64,000 nt of DNA, taken from positions 310,001-374,000 of the forward strand of contig NZ_PVYW01000001.1 of NCBI RefSeq assembly GCF_003001675.1, written 5' to 3'. Of this stretch, positions 1 to 7,920 are shown one piece after another. The number at the start of each line of letters is the position of its first letter. Within the stretch, counting starts at the first letter, position 1. Source of the stretch: Cohnella sp. SGD-V74 (lineage in GTDB: Bacteria > Bacillota > Bacilli > Paenibacillales > Paenibacillaceae). The notes below the pieces were generated by a model. That model had not been told where the DNA came from. It worked only from the letters and a program-made list of their open reading frames with translations, and made no database searches. The position numbers and the translations under genes were made by a program.

Positions 1-1027
1 CGATCGTCTCTACGCCCTCGGCTCGCGGCGGATCCAGCTCATAGCTTGGAACTTCGCTGCCGATCTGAGCCTGGACGAGGGCGGGATTTTTGAGATCTTC
101 CCAGCCTTTGCCCGTATAGACTGATTTGCTCTCCCCGCGCCAGTAGCTGCGCTGGGAAGTCGTAACGGTCATCACGGGTGAATAGTCGAATTGGAACCCT
201 CCGCCGATCTTGCGGTCGTCCCGGCTATAGCCGGACAAGGAGGAACCGCTGCTTCCCGGCGCGTTCGCTCGCTGCACGCCGCCTTCCCCGGAGAATACCG
301 GAACCTCGCGTCCCTGGGCTTCCGTCCAGATCGTATAGGGGTCTTCCAGAATGATCGGAGCGCGCGGCATCACGATTCCGCTCACCAGAACGATCGTAAT
401 GATCAGAACGGCCGGGAACGCGATATCCAGCGGTCGTTCGGCCATCGCCTCCCAGCTGTCGGGATGACGGATTTGAAGCTGTCTGAGATGCAGAACGACG
501 AGCCAGGCCAGGCCCGCGGTCACGATCCAGGCGATGTTGCGCCACAGCTCCAGCGGGAAGAACGAGTCGACGACCGCCATGACCATAATAGACAGCACGA
601 TGATCGCGATCGCCCCGTTTCTTCTGGAGCCGATCCAGCCCAGAACGTGAACCGCGAGCAGAACTCCCGCCGCCAACTCGAAGAACGGATGGAACTGGGC
701 GAGATGGAACGACAGAAATCCGTCGATTTGTTCCCATGACCTCCAGCTTTCCGGCCACCCTCCCCATTCGATCGGTATTTTCCACACAATCATTCCGGCA
801 ATCGATCCGAGCTGCAAAATCAGTCTGACCCACAGCAGCCGGGTAAACAGCAACTCCGTAACCGCCGTTACGGCCAGCGCCCCGTAGATGACGGTGTACG
901 TTTCTTCCCACCAATAATCGGAGAAGCACCGGATCAGCTGAAGCACGACGACAAGCGCCAAGAGTCGATGAAACCGCTCGAGCACGAGCCGTCTCCAGAA
1001 CCGTCCGGACAACAGAAGCTTCTTCAA
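1..1027 (-). CDS. TgpA-type transglutaminase-like membrane protein, 3' end outside the window
   Basis: The reading frame starts at a TTG at 1027 that overlaps the upstream stop (TTGA) and stays open to the window edge, giving 342 residues. An AGGGGGTG sequence lies about 12 bases before the TTG. The visible part has several hydrophobic segments (about residues 20-60, 95-125, 130-165 and 185-205), then a soluble part with SYWRGESKSVYTGKGWED. That stretch is typical of the region before the transglutaminase core in TgpA/DUF3488 proteins, which would lie beyond position 1. The neighbours DUF58 and MoxR form the classic MoxR-DUF58-TgpA operon. The biochemical role is not established from this sequence. 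Longer frames on either strand in this interval lack family features and are shadows. Confidence 0.85.
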   Translation of the reverse strand, partial: MKKLLLSGRFWRRLVLERFHRLLALVVVLQLIRCFSDYWWEETYTVIYGALAVTAVTELLFTRLLWVRLILQLGSIAGMIVWKIPIEWGGWPESWRSWEQIDGFLSFHLAQFHPFFELAAGVLLAVHVLGWIGSRRNGAIAIIVLSIMVMAVVDSFFPLELWRNIAWIVTAGLAWLVVLHLRQLQIRHPDSWEAMAERPLDIAFPAVLIITIVLVSGIVMPRAPIILEDPYTIWTEAQGREVPVFSGEGGVQRANAPGSSGSSLSGYSRDDRKIGGGFQFDYSPVMTVTTSQRSYWRGESKSVYTGKGWEDLKNPALVQAQIGSEVPSYELDPPRAEGVETI

Positions 1028-2265
1028 GCCGATGCACCCCCTAGAGCCTGGGGCAGCCTGTCCAACTCGTTCACCGAGATGAACTCCCACTGCTTGGCCT
1101 GGCACAGCAGCTGCCAGTTGCGAACTTTGGCGGCAGCCTCCGCGGGCAAATGCTTATGGCCGATATGGATAATGCTCGGAACCATTCTCTTGCTTTCCAG
1201 AGCGTTCATCGCCGCCGACAGCTGTTCGTCCGCCGCCGATCCGATGACGACGATATGAACGCCCGACTCGTAACGCTCCGCCACCTGGCACAGCAGCTGG
1301 CCGATCGGCAGGCTGCCGTCCGCTTCGACGTCGACCAAATGCTGGAACACCTCGTCCTTGGACACCGGCGTGCGTCCTTCCCCGTACCAGCGTTCGGTTT
1401 GCCCGGCCGACACGAAGCCGATCGGCATGCCCCGGGAAATCGTCAGCTCCAGCAAGGAAGCGGCAGCCGACACGGCCAGCTCGAACTGGTCCGCGTACGG
1501 GTAAGATTGGGCGTTCCGGTCCAGCACGAAGACGACCCGAGGCAGCGCCTCTCTCTCGAACTCCTTCGATTTCCATTGCCCCGTCTTCGCCGTCGCGTTC
1601 CAATGAATGCGCGACAGCCGATCTCCGTGAATGTACTCCCGGACCCCGTCGATCTGCGTCGTTTCCCTTGCCCACAAAGAAGTGAACGTATGATGGAACA
1701 CGCCCCGCTGCGAACGGCGGAACAGCCGCCAGTCCTTCAGGGGAACGGTGCGGGGCAGCACTTGCACGTACAGCGGCTGATGAAACGAACCGCGATGCTC
1801 GAACAAGCCGAAGATGTCCCGCGTCGAGCAGTCGGTCTGCTGAAATTGATACCGGCCTCTGCGCAGCGGAGCAGTCTCGAACTGCACTTCGCCCCGCCGC
1901 TTGTAGTCCGGCACGAAAGACATCTCGTACAATTGCGCGTCGCCGCCGGTCGTGCGAACCAGCTTCTCCCGGACGATGACGTACGGGAGCGGCCAAAATC
2001 CCGGAATTTGCATGCGCAGCTTGACCTGCAGGCGCATGCCGGCGGTCAGCAGGGCGGATTGCCCGTCCCCGGCTTCCGTCAGCCGTACGCCCTGCACTCC
2101 GCCTATGCCGCTCCACCGTCCGAGCATCAAGTACACGCCAAGCGCGTTCAAGATCGTGAACAGCATAAGCGAAGTTTTGCCGCCTTGGAACAACAAATAA
2201 CAGAGGGCGGTAACGTATAAGGCCGCGCTCAGCCACCAAGCGCGAGGCAGATGCAGGCGCGTCAT
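1024..2265 (-). CDS. DUF58 family protein
   Basis: A 413-residue protein with two hydrophobic segments at the N-terminus (about residues 10-50) followed by a cytoplasmic part. It carries the hallmark DUF58 motif REYIHGDRLSRIHWNATAKT near residue 210, then a von Willebrand A-like fold with VVFVLDRNAQ. It starts 2 bases after the moxR stop and overlaps the transglutaminase start, so the three are translationally coupled. DUF58 proteins are usual partners of MoxR AAA+ ATPases, which are thought to remodel or insert metal into such VWA-like partners; the client here is unknown. Confidence 0.9.
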   Translation of the reverse strand: MTRLHLPRAWWLSAALYVTALCYLLFQGGKTSLMLFTILNALGVYLMLGRWSGIGGVQGVRLTEAGDGQSALLTAGMRLQVKLRMQIPGFWPLPYVIVREKLVRTTGGDAQLYEMSFVPDYKRRGEVQFETAPLRRGRYQFQQTDCSTRDIFGLFEHRGSFHQPLYVQVLPRTVPLKDWRLFRRSQRGVFHHTFTSLWARETTQIDGVREYIHGDRLSRIHWNATAKTGQWKSKEFEREALPRVVFVLDRNAQSYPYADQFELAVSAAASLLELTISRGMPIGFVSAGQTERWYGEGRTPVSKDEVFQHLVDVEADGSLPIGQLLCQVAERYESGVHIVVIGSAADEQLSAAMNALESKRMVPSIIHIGHKHLPAEAAAKVRNWQLLCQAKQWEFISVNELDRLPQALGGASA

Positions 2266-2267
2266 GA

Positions 2268-3221
2268 TCAGCGCTCCATCCCGACAGGCACGGGCAGCAA
2301 GCGAAGCACGTCCTGCAGCACCTGGGCGGTCGTAACGCCCTGCATGCGCGCCTCGGAGCGCAGGTGAATCCGATGCCCGAGCACGAGAGACGCCATCGCC
2401 TTCACGTCGTCCGGAAGGACGAAGGACCGGTGGTTGAGGAAGGCGTATGCCTTGGCCGCGCTCGTCAGCGCGACGGCCGCGCGCGGACTTGCGCCGAGCA
2501 GAACGGAAGAATGCTGACGAGTGCCCCGGATCAGAGCGATCAAGTAATCGGCGACCGTCGACTCCAGGTGGATCTCCTCGGCCAGCTTCTGCATGCGGGC
2601 GACGTCCTCGACTGTCGCCACCGCTTGCAGCGATTCGGCCGCCCGGCTCGCCCCCGGCTCCAGCACGAGCCTTTTCTCCGAGGCTTCGTCCGGATAACCC
2701 AGCTTGATTTTCATCAGAAAACGGTCCAATTGCGCTTCGGGCAAGCTGTATGTGCCTTCGAACTCGATCGGATTTTGCGTCGCGAACAGCATGAACGGGT
2801 GAGGAAGGTTATGGGTCTCTCCGTCTACGGACACCCTTCTCTCTTCCATCGCCTCCAGCAGGGCGGATTGGGTCTTCGTCGTCGCGCGGTTGATCTCGTC
2901 GGCGAGCAGCAGATTCGCCATGACCGGGCCGGGCCTGAACACGAATTGCTCCAGCTTCGGATGATAGATAGATACGCCGGTAATATCGGTAGGCAATAAG
3001 TCCGGATTGCATTGAATACGATGGAAAATCCCGCCGATCGACAAGGCCAGCGCCTTGACCATCTGCGTTTTGCCGGTTCCCGGCACGTCCTCGATCAGTA
3101 CATGCCCTCCCGCGAGCATCGCAGTCAGCATGGAAGCGATTTCCTCTTTCTTGCCGTAAATACACGATTCCATATTATGTCTGATTTTATCCAGCAGTTG
3201 CATCGCGGCATGTTGATCCAT
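2268..3221 (-). CDS. MoxR-family AAA+ ATPase
   Basis: A 317-residue ATPase. The Walker A motif DVPGTGKTQ is at about residues 45-53, Walker B is LLLADEINRA, and sensor-1 is MLFATQNPIEFEGTYSLPEAQLDRF, the signature of the MoxR branch. The length is normal for the family. The ATG at 3221 has AGGAGG 7 bases upstream. It is the first gene of the moxR-DUF58-transglutaminase operon and probably acts as a chaperone-like ATPase on the DUF58 protein. Family assignment is firm; the physiological process is unknown. Confidence 0.95.
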   Translation of the reverse strand: MDQHAAMQLLDKIRHNMESCIYGKKEEIASMLTAMLAGGHVLIEDVPGTGKTQMVKALALSIGGIFHRIQCNPDLLPTDITGVSIYHPKLEQFVFRPGPVMANLLLADEINRATTKTQSALLEAMEERRVSVDGETHNLPHPFMLFATQNPIEFEGTYSLPEAQLDRFLMKIKLGYPDEASEKRLVLEPGASRAAESLQAVATVEDVARMQKLAEEIHLESTVADYLIALIRGTRQHSSVLLGASPRAAVALTSAAKAYAFLNHRSFVLPDDVKAMASLVLGHRIHLRSEARMQGVTTAQVLQDVLRLLPVPVGMER

Positions 3222-3278
3222 TTCTCGTTCCTCCTATGGATTCTACTTCGATGTCCTTATTTTTTGGGGTCACTTTTC

Positions 3279-3308
3279 ATTATACCGGAATTTGGATAGC
3301 ATCGTAAA
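3279..3308 (-). promoter_or_regulatory. Candidate SigA promoter for the moxR operon
   Basis: On the minus strand a TATAAT -10 (3284-3279) follows a weak -35 TTTACG (3308-3303) with an 18-base spacer. It lies about 60 bases before the moxR start. The -10 is perfect and the -35 is poor. Confidence 0.5.
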
Positions 3309-3330
3309 TTTTAGTTTCTTCCAAAAATCC

Positions 3331-3369
3331 ATATAAAAACAGCCAAACCCGGATCGGGTCTGGCTGTTG
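3331..3369 (-). terminator. Rho-independent terminator after the spoVA genes
   Basis: On the minus strand an ACAGCCAGACCCG / CGGGTTTGGCTGT stem with a short loop is followed by TTTTTATA. It lies about 30 bases past the spoVAE stop and separates it from the moxR promoter. Confidence 0.85.
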
Positions 3370-3399
3370 TTCGAACGCCCGCGGCGGCGTTGCCTGGCT

Positions 3400-3753
3400 T
3401 CAGCCTTTCGGCTTGACGACCAGCGCGGCAAGAAAAGAAAACACGATGGCGGCCGATATGCCCGCGCTCGTCACGCTGAAAATTCCCGTTATGACGCCGA
3501 TCCATCCGACTTCCTGCAGCTCGGTCAGCGCTCCGTGAACCAGCGCGTTGCCGAAGCTCGTGATCGGCACGGTCGCTCCCGCTCCGGCGAAATCGACGAG
3601 CGGATCGTACCAGCCGACGGCGTCCATCACCGCGCCGGCGACGACGAGAAGCGACATCGTGTGCGCGGGGGTTAGCTTGGCGACGTCGAACAGCAGCTGG
3701 CCGACGACGCAGATGGCCCCTCCGACCACGAACGCCCATACGTAAGTCATCAT
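3400..3753 (-). CDS. spoVAE: Stage V sporulation protein AE (SpoVAEb type)
   Basis: A 117-residue hydrophobic protein with about four membrane segments. It contains the SpoVAC/AE-type segment GWYDPLVDFAGAGATVPITSFGNALVHGA. SpoVA proteins form the inner-membrane channel that moves Ca-dipicolinate into the developing spore and out at germination. The start overlaps the spoVAD stop by 4 bases (ATGA), so the three spoVA genes are one operon. Expression in the forespore under SigG is expected from the family; I did not find a convincing SigG promoter. Confidence 0.93.
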   Translation of the reverse strand: MMTYVWAFVVGGAICVVGQLLFDVAKLTPAHTMSLLVVAGAVMDAVGWYDPLVDFAGAGATVPITSFGNALVHGALTELQEVGWIGVITGIFSVTSAGISAAIVFSFLAALVVKPKG

Positions 3754-4784
3754 CCGTTAGCACCTCCTTGTCCCGGATTGCCCGCTTCGATCGCGACGGC
3801 GTGAGCCACGCAAGGGATGCTCTCCCCTTGCTGGTAGGACAGCGGACTGAGCAGCGCGCCCGTGGCGACGACGAGAATCCGTTTCAGGTCCCCGCGGCGG
3901 ATTCGCTTGAGCAGGTGCCCGTAGGCGACGACAGCCGAGCACGCGCAGCCGCTGCCGCCCGCCTGCACCTTCTGCTTCTCGACGTCGTAGATCATCAGTC
4001 CGCAATCGTTGAACGTCGTCCGGTCCATCGGCACTCCGTTGCGCTGCAGCATTTCGCTGGCGAGCGGATGGCCGACCCCGGCCAAATCGCCGGTCACGAT
4101 CAGATCGTAGTAGCCGGGATCTCTGCCCGTCTCCTGGAAATGCCCCTGGATCGTATCGACGGCTGCCGGAGCCATCGCCGCTCCCATGTTAAACGGATCT
4201 TTAATGCCCAAATCCATAATCTTGCCGATCGTGGCGGCCGTGACGATCGGGCCGTCCCCGCTGCGAGCCAAGATCGAAGCCCCCGCTCCGGTTACCGTAT
4301 ATTGCGCTGTCGGCGGTTTCTGGGAGCCGTATTCCGTCGGGTAGCGGAACTGTTTCTCCACGGTGCAATTATGGCTGCACGTACCCGCCATGACGTATTC
4401 CGCCGCGCCGGTGCTGACGAGCAGCGAAGCGACGGCGAGGGATTCCATCGAAGTGGAGCAGGCGCCGAATACGCCGATATACGGCGCTTCGAGCTGCCTG
4501 ACCGCGAAGGTCGTGCTGATGATCTGGTTCATCAAGTCTCCGCCGACGAAGAAATTCAGCTTGTCCTGGGGAAGCTTCGCATGCTGCAAGGCGATTTCCG
4601 TCGCCTGCTCCATGAGCACCTTCTCCGACTTCTCCCAGGTCGGCTGACCGATCTCCATATCGGGATGAACAAGATCGAAGTCGGCGGCCAGCGGGCCCTG
4701 GCCTTCATCCGGACCGACGACCGTGCCTGTGGCGATAATGACGGGCGGCTGCTCGAACACCCACGATCGTTTACCCTGTAACAT
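3750..4784 (-). CDS. spoVAD: Stage V sporulation protein AD
   Basis: About 344 residues and very close to the family: a thiolase-like fold with FGACSTSMESLA, EKQFRYPTEYG, FNDCGLMIYD and GGSGCACSAVV. SpoVAD binds dipicolinic acid in the SpoVA channel complex. I place the start at the ATG at 4784 (MLQGKRSWVFEQP), which matches the usual N-terminus; two further ATGs at 4787 and 4799 are in frame. Its first codons overlap the spoVAC 3' end, and its stop overlaps spoVAE. Confidence 0.93.
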   Translation of the reverse strand: MLQGKRSWVFEQPPVIIATGTVVGPDEGQGPLAADFDLVHPDMEIGQPTWEKSEKVLMEQATEIALQHAKLPQDKLNFFVGGDLMNQIISTTFAVRQLEAPYIGVFGACSTSMESLAVASLLVSTGAAEYVMAGTCSHNCTVEKQFRYPTEYGSQKPPTAQYTVTGAGASILARSGDGPIVTAATIGKIMDLGIKDPFNMGAAMAPAAVDTIQGHFQETGRDPGYYDLIVTGDLAGVGHPLASEMLQRNGVPMDRTTFNDCGLMIYDVEKQKVQAGGSGCACSAVVAYGHLLKRIRRGDLKRILVVATGALLSPLSYQQGESIPCVAHAVAIEAGNPGQGGANG

Positions 4785-5283
4785 CATGCCACGCCCCAAT
4801 TCCGAACAGCCAGTACACGATGCCGACGACGAATGCGGCTACGACGCCGAATACGATGACCGAGCCGGCCAGCTTGAACATGTTCGCTCCCACGCCAAGC
4901 ACGAGCCCTTCGGCGCGATGCTCGATGGCGGCCGAACACATCGAGTTGGCGAAGCCCGTGACGGGAACGGCGCTGCCTGCGCCCGCCCACTGCGCGATTT
5001 TATCGTATACGCCCATGCTCGTCAGAATAACGGCCAGCAAAATCATGACCGCCACGGTCGGATTTCCGGCATCCCTGGACGACATGTTGAACACGGTAAT
5101 AAAAAATTGAGTCACCCCTTGACCGATCGTGCAGATGATTCCTCCTACCAGGAAAGCTTTCAGACAATTGGTCCATATGGACCGGGATGGCTCGCGCGCC
5201 TTGGCGAAGGCTTGATACTCCTTGGACGACATGGACACGGGCTTGTAAGCCCCGGGGCCGCGTCCGGCGCCTTTGACTGCCAT
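4771..5283 (-). CDS. spoVAC: Stage V sporulation protein AC
   Basis: About 170 residues. A hydrophilic N-terminus (YKPVSMSSKEYQAFAKAREPSRSIWTNC) precedes several membrane segments, with GVYDKIAQWAGAGSAVPVTGFANSM matching SpoVAC. The ATG at 5283 is preceded by GGAGGTG at good spacing; the frame stays open upstream to 5412, but that part has no family similarity. SpoVAC is the mechanosensitive-like channel subunit for dipicolinate. Only the C-D-E core is present; spoVAA, AB and AF are absent next to it. Confidence 0.92.
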   Translation of the reverse strand: MAVKGAGRGPGAYKPVSMSSKEYQAFAKAREPSRSIWTNCLKAFLVGGIICTIGQGVTQFFITVFNMSSRDAGNPTVAVMILLAVILTSMGVYDKIAQWAGAGSAVPVTGFANSMCSAAIEHRAEGLVLGVGANMFKLAGSVIVFGVVAAFVVGIVYWLFGIGAWHDVTG

Positions 5284-5387
5284 TCGTAAAACACCTCCAC
5301 GGGAAATCGCGATTAGTTTCGTCGCGTTCATTATTTCCCACTGCGGTGCAATGTCATTCGACAAAATGACTTTAATCCGGTGGAACA

Positions 5388-5417
5388 GGCACGGTTGGGC
5401 GGCTACCCACATACAAT
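5388..5417 (+). promoter_or_regulatory. Candidate SigE-type promoter for sigK
   Basis: CATACAAT at 5410-5417 matches the -10 consensus of mother-cell SigE promoters. GGCACGG at 5388-5394, 15 bases upstream, is only a partial -35 match. It lies about 50 bases before the sigK start, and SigE transcription of sigK is known in Bacillus. The spoVAC start lies on the other side of this 185-base divergent gap. Confidence 0.4.
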
Positions 5418-5468
5418 GATAATGCTTCTTTTTCCGCGAGCGATCCCACTTACGGAGGTGGCCATCCC

Positions 5469-6170
5469 GTGCCCGGTTTTATTACATCGATTGCTTTGTT
5501 TCTCAAACAGCTTTCCCTGCTTGTCTCCTACGTCAAAAACAATGCGTTCCCGCAGCCGCTTACCGACGACGAAGAGGCTTTGCACCTGAAACGGCTGGCC
5601 GAGGGGGATCCCGTATCCCGCAATTTGCTAATCGAACATAACTTGCGGCTTGTCGCGCACATCGTCAAGAAATTCGACAATACCGGAGAGGATTTGGAGG
5701 ATTTGATCTCCATCGGAACGATCGGCCTGATCAAAGCGATCGAGAGCTTCCAGCCGAACAAAGGGACGAAACTCGCGACGTTCGCGGCCCGCTGCATCGA
5801 GAACGAGATACTTATGCATTTGCGATCGTTGAAGAAAACGAGGAAGGACGTGTCCCTGCACGATCCGATCGGAACCGACAAGGAAGGCAACGAAATTACT
5901 TTGCAGGATATTCTCGGAACGGAGCCGGACGAGGTTGTAGACAAGGTCGAGCTCAAGATTGAAAAAAGCAAAATTTACCGCAATCTCGACATTCTGGACG
6001 ACCGGGAGCAGGAAGTGATCCGCGGCCGGTTCGGGCTGGACGGAGGCGGAGACGAACGAACGCAGAGGGAAATCGCCCGCGAGCTGGGCATCAGCCGGAG
6101 CTATGTATCGCGGATTGAAAAGCGGGCTCTGATGAAGCTTTATCATGAGTTCTACAAGGCAAAAAGATAA
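5469..6170 (+). CDS. sigK: RNA polymerase sigma-K factor (pro-SigK)
   Basis: A 233-residue mother-cell sigma factor that directs late spore coat and cortex-stage genes. The N-terminal 20 residues form a hydrophobic pro-sequence ending LLVS before [11 protein letters not shown], where SpoIVFB cleaves in Bacillus. Region 2 ([22 protein letters not shown]) and region 4 ([20 protein letters not shown]) are complete. The GTG start has ACGGAGGTGG upstream. The gene is continuous, unlike in B. subtilis 168 where a skin element splits it. A terminator follows 8 bases after the stop. Confidence 0.97.
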   Translation: MPGFITSIALFLKQLSLLVSYVKNNAFPQPLTDDEEALHLKRLAEGDPVSRNLLIEHNLRLVAHIVKKFDNTGEDLEDLISIGTIGLIKAIESFQPNKGTKLATFAARCIENEILMHLRSLKKTRKDVSLHDPIGTDKEGNEITLQDILGTEPDEVVDKVELKIEKSKIYRNLDILDDREQEVIRGRFGLDGGGDERTQREIARELGISRSYVSRIEKRALMKLYHEFYKAKR

Positions 6171-6177
6171 GGACGAA

Positions 6178-6203
6178 GAGCCCCTTCTTTTGGGGGCTTT
6201 TCT
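6178..6203 (+). terminator. Terminator of sigK
   Basis: An AGCCCC / GGGGGCT stem with a short loop is followed by TTTTCTATATTT directly after the sigK stop. Confidence 0.8.
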
Positions 6204-6219
6204 ATATTTATGCGGTTAT

Positions 6220-6250
6220 AAAAAAAATGCCCACGGCACACGTGAGCATT
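6220..6250 (-). terminator. Terminator after the 6284-6631 gene
   Basis: On the minus strand ATGCTCACG / CGTGGGCAT with a 5-base loop runs into TTTTTTTATA. It lies about 35 bases past the stop of the small orphan gene. Confidence 0.85.
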
Positions 6251-6283
6251 ACAGTTCGGGTTATTGGTTAATAGAGTTCTGCC

Positions 6284-6631
6284 TTATACAGTCTTCACCA
6301 TTAAATCGCCCTTTAACTGCCCGAAACTAATCGTAAAATTTCTTGCATTAAAGGCTTGCACGATCTTTTGGAGATGCCACCACCACTCATCCTCGGCCTG
6401 TTTCGAATGATGGAAGTCATAGATTGTTTTCATCTTTTCATAAAAAGCTTGGGCATTGGAAATAAGGATCAAATCATATCGCGTAACTTCATTCTTCTCA
6501 TCGTCACTCAATTCATGAAAATATTGATGAATTTTACTTCTTAGATGCAGCATTTCGATCATCTCAAATGCGCTGGTATCCAGATCCCTAACATCCGCGC
6601 CATAATTTTGAATATCAGACTGTTTAACCAT
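6284..6631 (-). CDS. Small protein of unknown function, possible immunity-type protein
   Basis: About 115 residues, mostly charged and aromatic (MVKQSDIQNYGADVRDLD, ELSDDEKNEVTRYDLI, EDEWWWHLQKIVQAF), with no signal peptide or membrane segment. The ATG at 6631 has AAGGAGGTG 7 bases upstream, clearly better than the upstream in-frame ATG at 6658. Base composition is more AT-rich than the neighbours. It overlaps the 3' end of the truncated frame 6624-6872, the arrangement often seen for a toxin C-terminus followed by its immunity gene. That reading is inference from layout; I recognise no family. Confidence 0.6.
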   Translation of the reverse strand: MVKQSDIQNYGADVRDLDTSAFEMIEMLHLRSKIHQYFHELSDDEKNEVTRYDLILISNAQAFYEKMKTIYDFHHSKQAEDEWWWHLQKIVQAFNARNFTISFGQLKGDLMVKTV

Positions 6632-6872
6632 CTTCGAGCACCTCCTTAACTGTACCAAGGAAATGATAACCTAACTCAGCATCTAAATATTTTCTGTATG
6701 AATCCGGAGGGAAGATGGTCTCCATAATTCCATTTTCGCCAATAATGACAATCCAATAACCGCCATCTCCAAAAACGTAATAATCTTGTTCGAAGCCTTC
6801 TTTGAAATATACGTAGGTCTCGTGATCTGATGATGTACAGACTGCACGAATTAATTCGTGCAGTCTGCAACT
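6624..6872 (-). pseudogene. Start-less 3' fragment of an unknown gene
   Basis: An open frame of 82 codons runs from the in-frame TGA at 6875-6873 to a TAA at 6626-6624. It has no ATG, GTG or TTG to begin it. The last 65 or so residues look like a real protein (YVYFKEGFEQDYYVFGDGG, then YWIVIIGENGIMETIFPPDS, then a short tail YLDAELGYHFLGTVKEVLEDG). The first codons lie inside the perfect palindrome at 6838-6867. I read it as the C-terminal remnant of a larger gene cut off at the palindrome. The stop overlaps the start of the downstream small gene. The family is not recognised. Confidence 0.5.
6838..6867. repeat. Perfect 30-bp palindrome
   Basis: The sequence is CAGACTGCACGAATT followed at once by its exact reverse complement, with no loop base. 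It ends abruptly on both sides and coincides with the broken 5' end of the fragment 6624-6872. It has no T-run, so it is not a terminator. It may be an excision or rearrangement scar, or a binding site. Confidence 0.9.
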
Positions 6873-6911
6873 TCAAAATCGAGTGAAAGATGACCTCTTC
6901 GCTTCCTTACG

Positions 6912-6955
6912 CAAAAAAGAGTCCTCGCTCCTCGGGGACTCTTTCGCGTTTTTTT
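6912..6955 (-). terminator. Terminator after the 49-residue gene
   Basis: On the minus strand AAAGAGTCC / GGACTCTTT with a 9 to 13-base loop is followed by TTTTGC. It lies 8 bases past the stop of the small gene at 6963-7112. The opposite strand also carries a T-run, so it may work both ways. Confidence 0.8.
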
Positions 6956-6962
6956 GTTCCTC

Positions 6963-7112
6963 TTACCAACGCCATCTTGATTTCGATTCGCGCTTCTCCT
7001 CGCCTGCCTGTTCCTCCTCAAGCTGCTTCAAAATCTCGTTCACTTCATCCGGCGTAAAAGTCCCCTCGTCATCTGTATCCGGCAAAACTCGAAAATGATC
7101 TGCTGGCAACAT
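6963..7112 (-). CDS. Small acidic protein of unknown function (49 aa)
   Basis: An ATG at 7112 preceded by GGGAGTGG opens a 49-codon frame starting MLPADHFRVLPDTDDEGT and ending ESKSRWRW, with a charged helical middle (FTPDEVNEILKQLEEEQ). A good terminator directly follows the stop, which supports it being an expressed unit. The codon use is plausible. No family is recognised. Confidence 0.5.
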   Translation of the reverse strand: MLPADHFRVLPDTDDEGTFTPDEVNEILKQLEEEQAGEEKRESKSRWRW

Positions 7113-7229
7113 CAAATCCCACTCCCTAACCGGTTCTTAAGACCCTGTATTCAACTTTTTCCTGAAACTATTGTACTACTTGGGTCTCAACAAATTCTGA
7201 ACAAACAGGGGGTTCCACCCTGAAAAAGC

Positions 7230-7275
7230 AAAAAAATGCCCTCCGCCTCGTCGTAAAGACGAAACGAAAGGCATG
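7230..7275 (-). terminator. Terminator of the TerB-like gene
   Basis: On the minus strand ATGCCTTTCGTTTCGTC pairs imperfectly with GACGAGGCGGAGGGCAT and is followed by TTTTTTTGC, just past the stop at 7288. Confidence 0.85.
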
Positions 7276-7287
7276 GCGATGTGCGAA

Positions 7288-7734
7288 TTACAGTCCGAAA
7301 TCCGAAGGGTTCAAGTTGACCGCCCGGCAAATTTCGCGGACGACGTTCTTCTCCTGCTCGTCGAAATCCCCGTCCGCGGCGCCGATCGCGCAGCAGACGC
7401 TGACGACGATGCGGGCGATGTCCGGCTTGTCCTTGAACTTGATAATCGGCTTCATCGCCTCGGCTTTGCCGATCATCGCGTCGAAGTCGAAGTTGCCTGT
7501 ATAGAAATTGAATCTCTCGATGACTTTGGCCGTTTCGAACACTTTCAGCTCCTCATTATGCTGAATGTAGCCGACCATCTTTTGCTTTTCCTCGCCGCTG
7601 ATTTGGCCGTCGGCCGCGGCGACGATCGCGCAGCCCGCGACGACCGCGTCCATGAAATCCTTGTTCTTGAACTTGGTCACCTGGTCTTTCAATCCTTGCT
7701 TCATAGAAGCCAATCTCTGGGCAAACGTGCTCAT
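7288..7734 (-). CDS. TerB-family tellurite resistance-like protein
   Basis: A 148-residue soluble protein with two acidic metal-binding-like repeats, CAIVAAADGQISGEEK near residue 38 and CCAIGAADGDFDEQEK near residue 120, the TerB pattern. The start at 7734 (MSTFAQRLASMKQGLKD) has a GGGAGGATC ribosome site; a longer frame to 7761 lacks one. TerB proteins bind divalent metal and occur in stress-response ter clusters, but no other ter gene is nearby. It is a single-gene unit closed by its own terminator. Confidence 0.85.
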   Translation of the reverse strand: MSTFAQRLASMKQGLKDQVTKFKNKDFMDAVVAGCAIVAAADGQISGEEKQKMVGYIQHNEELKVFETAKVIERFNFYTGNFDFDAMIGKAEAMKPIIKFKDKPDIARIVVSVCCAIGAADGDFDEQEKNVVREICRAVNLNPSDFGL

Positions 7735-7920
7735 CGCAATGATCCTCCCGAATGATATCAATATAGTAAACGAATAGCTTTATTGTAACGTAACGTCATC
7801 ATTCGATCAAATTCGACTCCGCTCGTCGCAATTATTTTCCACACTGACAAATAGCCGGAGGAAGTCTATAATAACAGAGGTACGAAAATTCATTATCGGA
7901 ACATTCTAGAGGTGCATGCA

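Noticed and set aside
225..1037. 270-codon minus-strand frame in the first kilobase
   Set aside because: Starts near the right place but in the wrong phase; the neighbouring phase gives a membrane protein with TgpA motifs running off the window.
5284..5412. N-terminal extension of SpoVAC
   Set aside because: No similarity to the family and no ribosome site, whereas 5283 has GGAGGTG at correct spacing.
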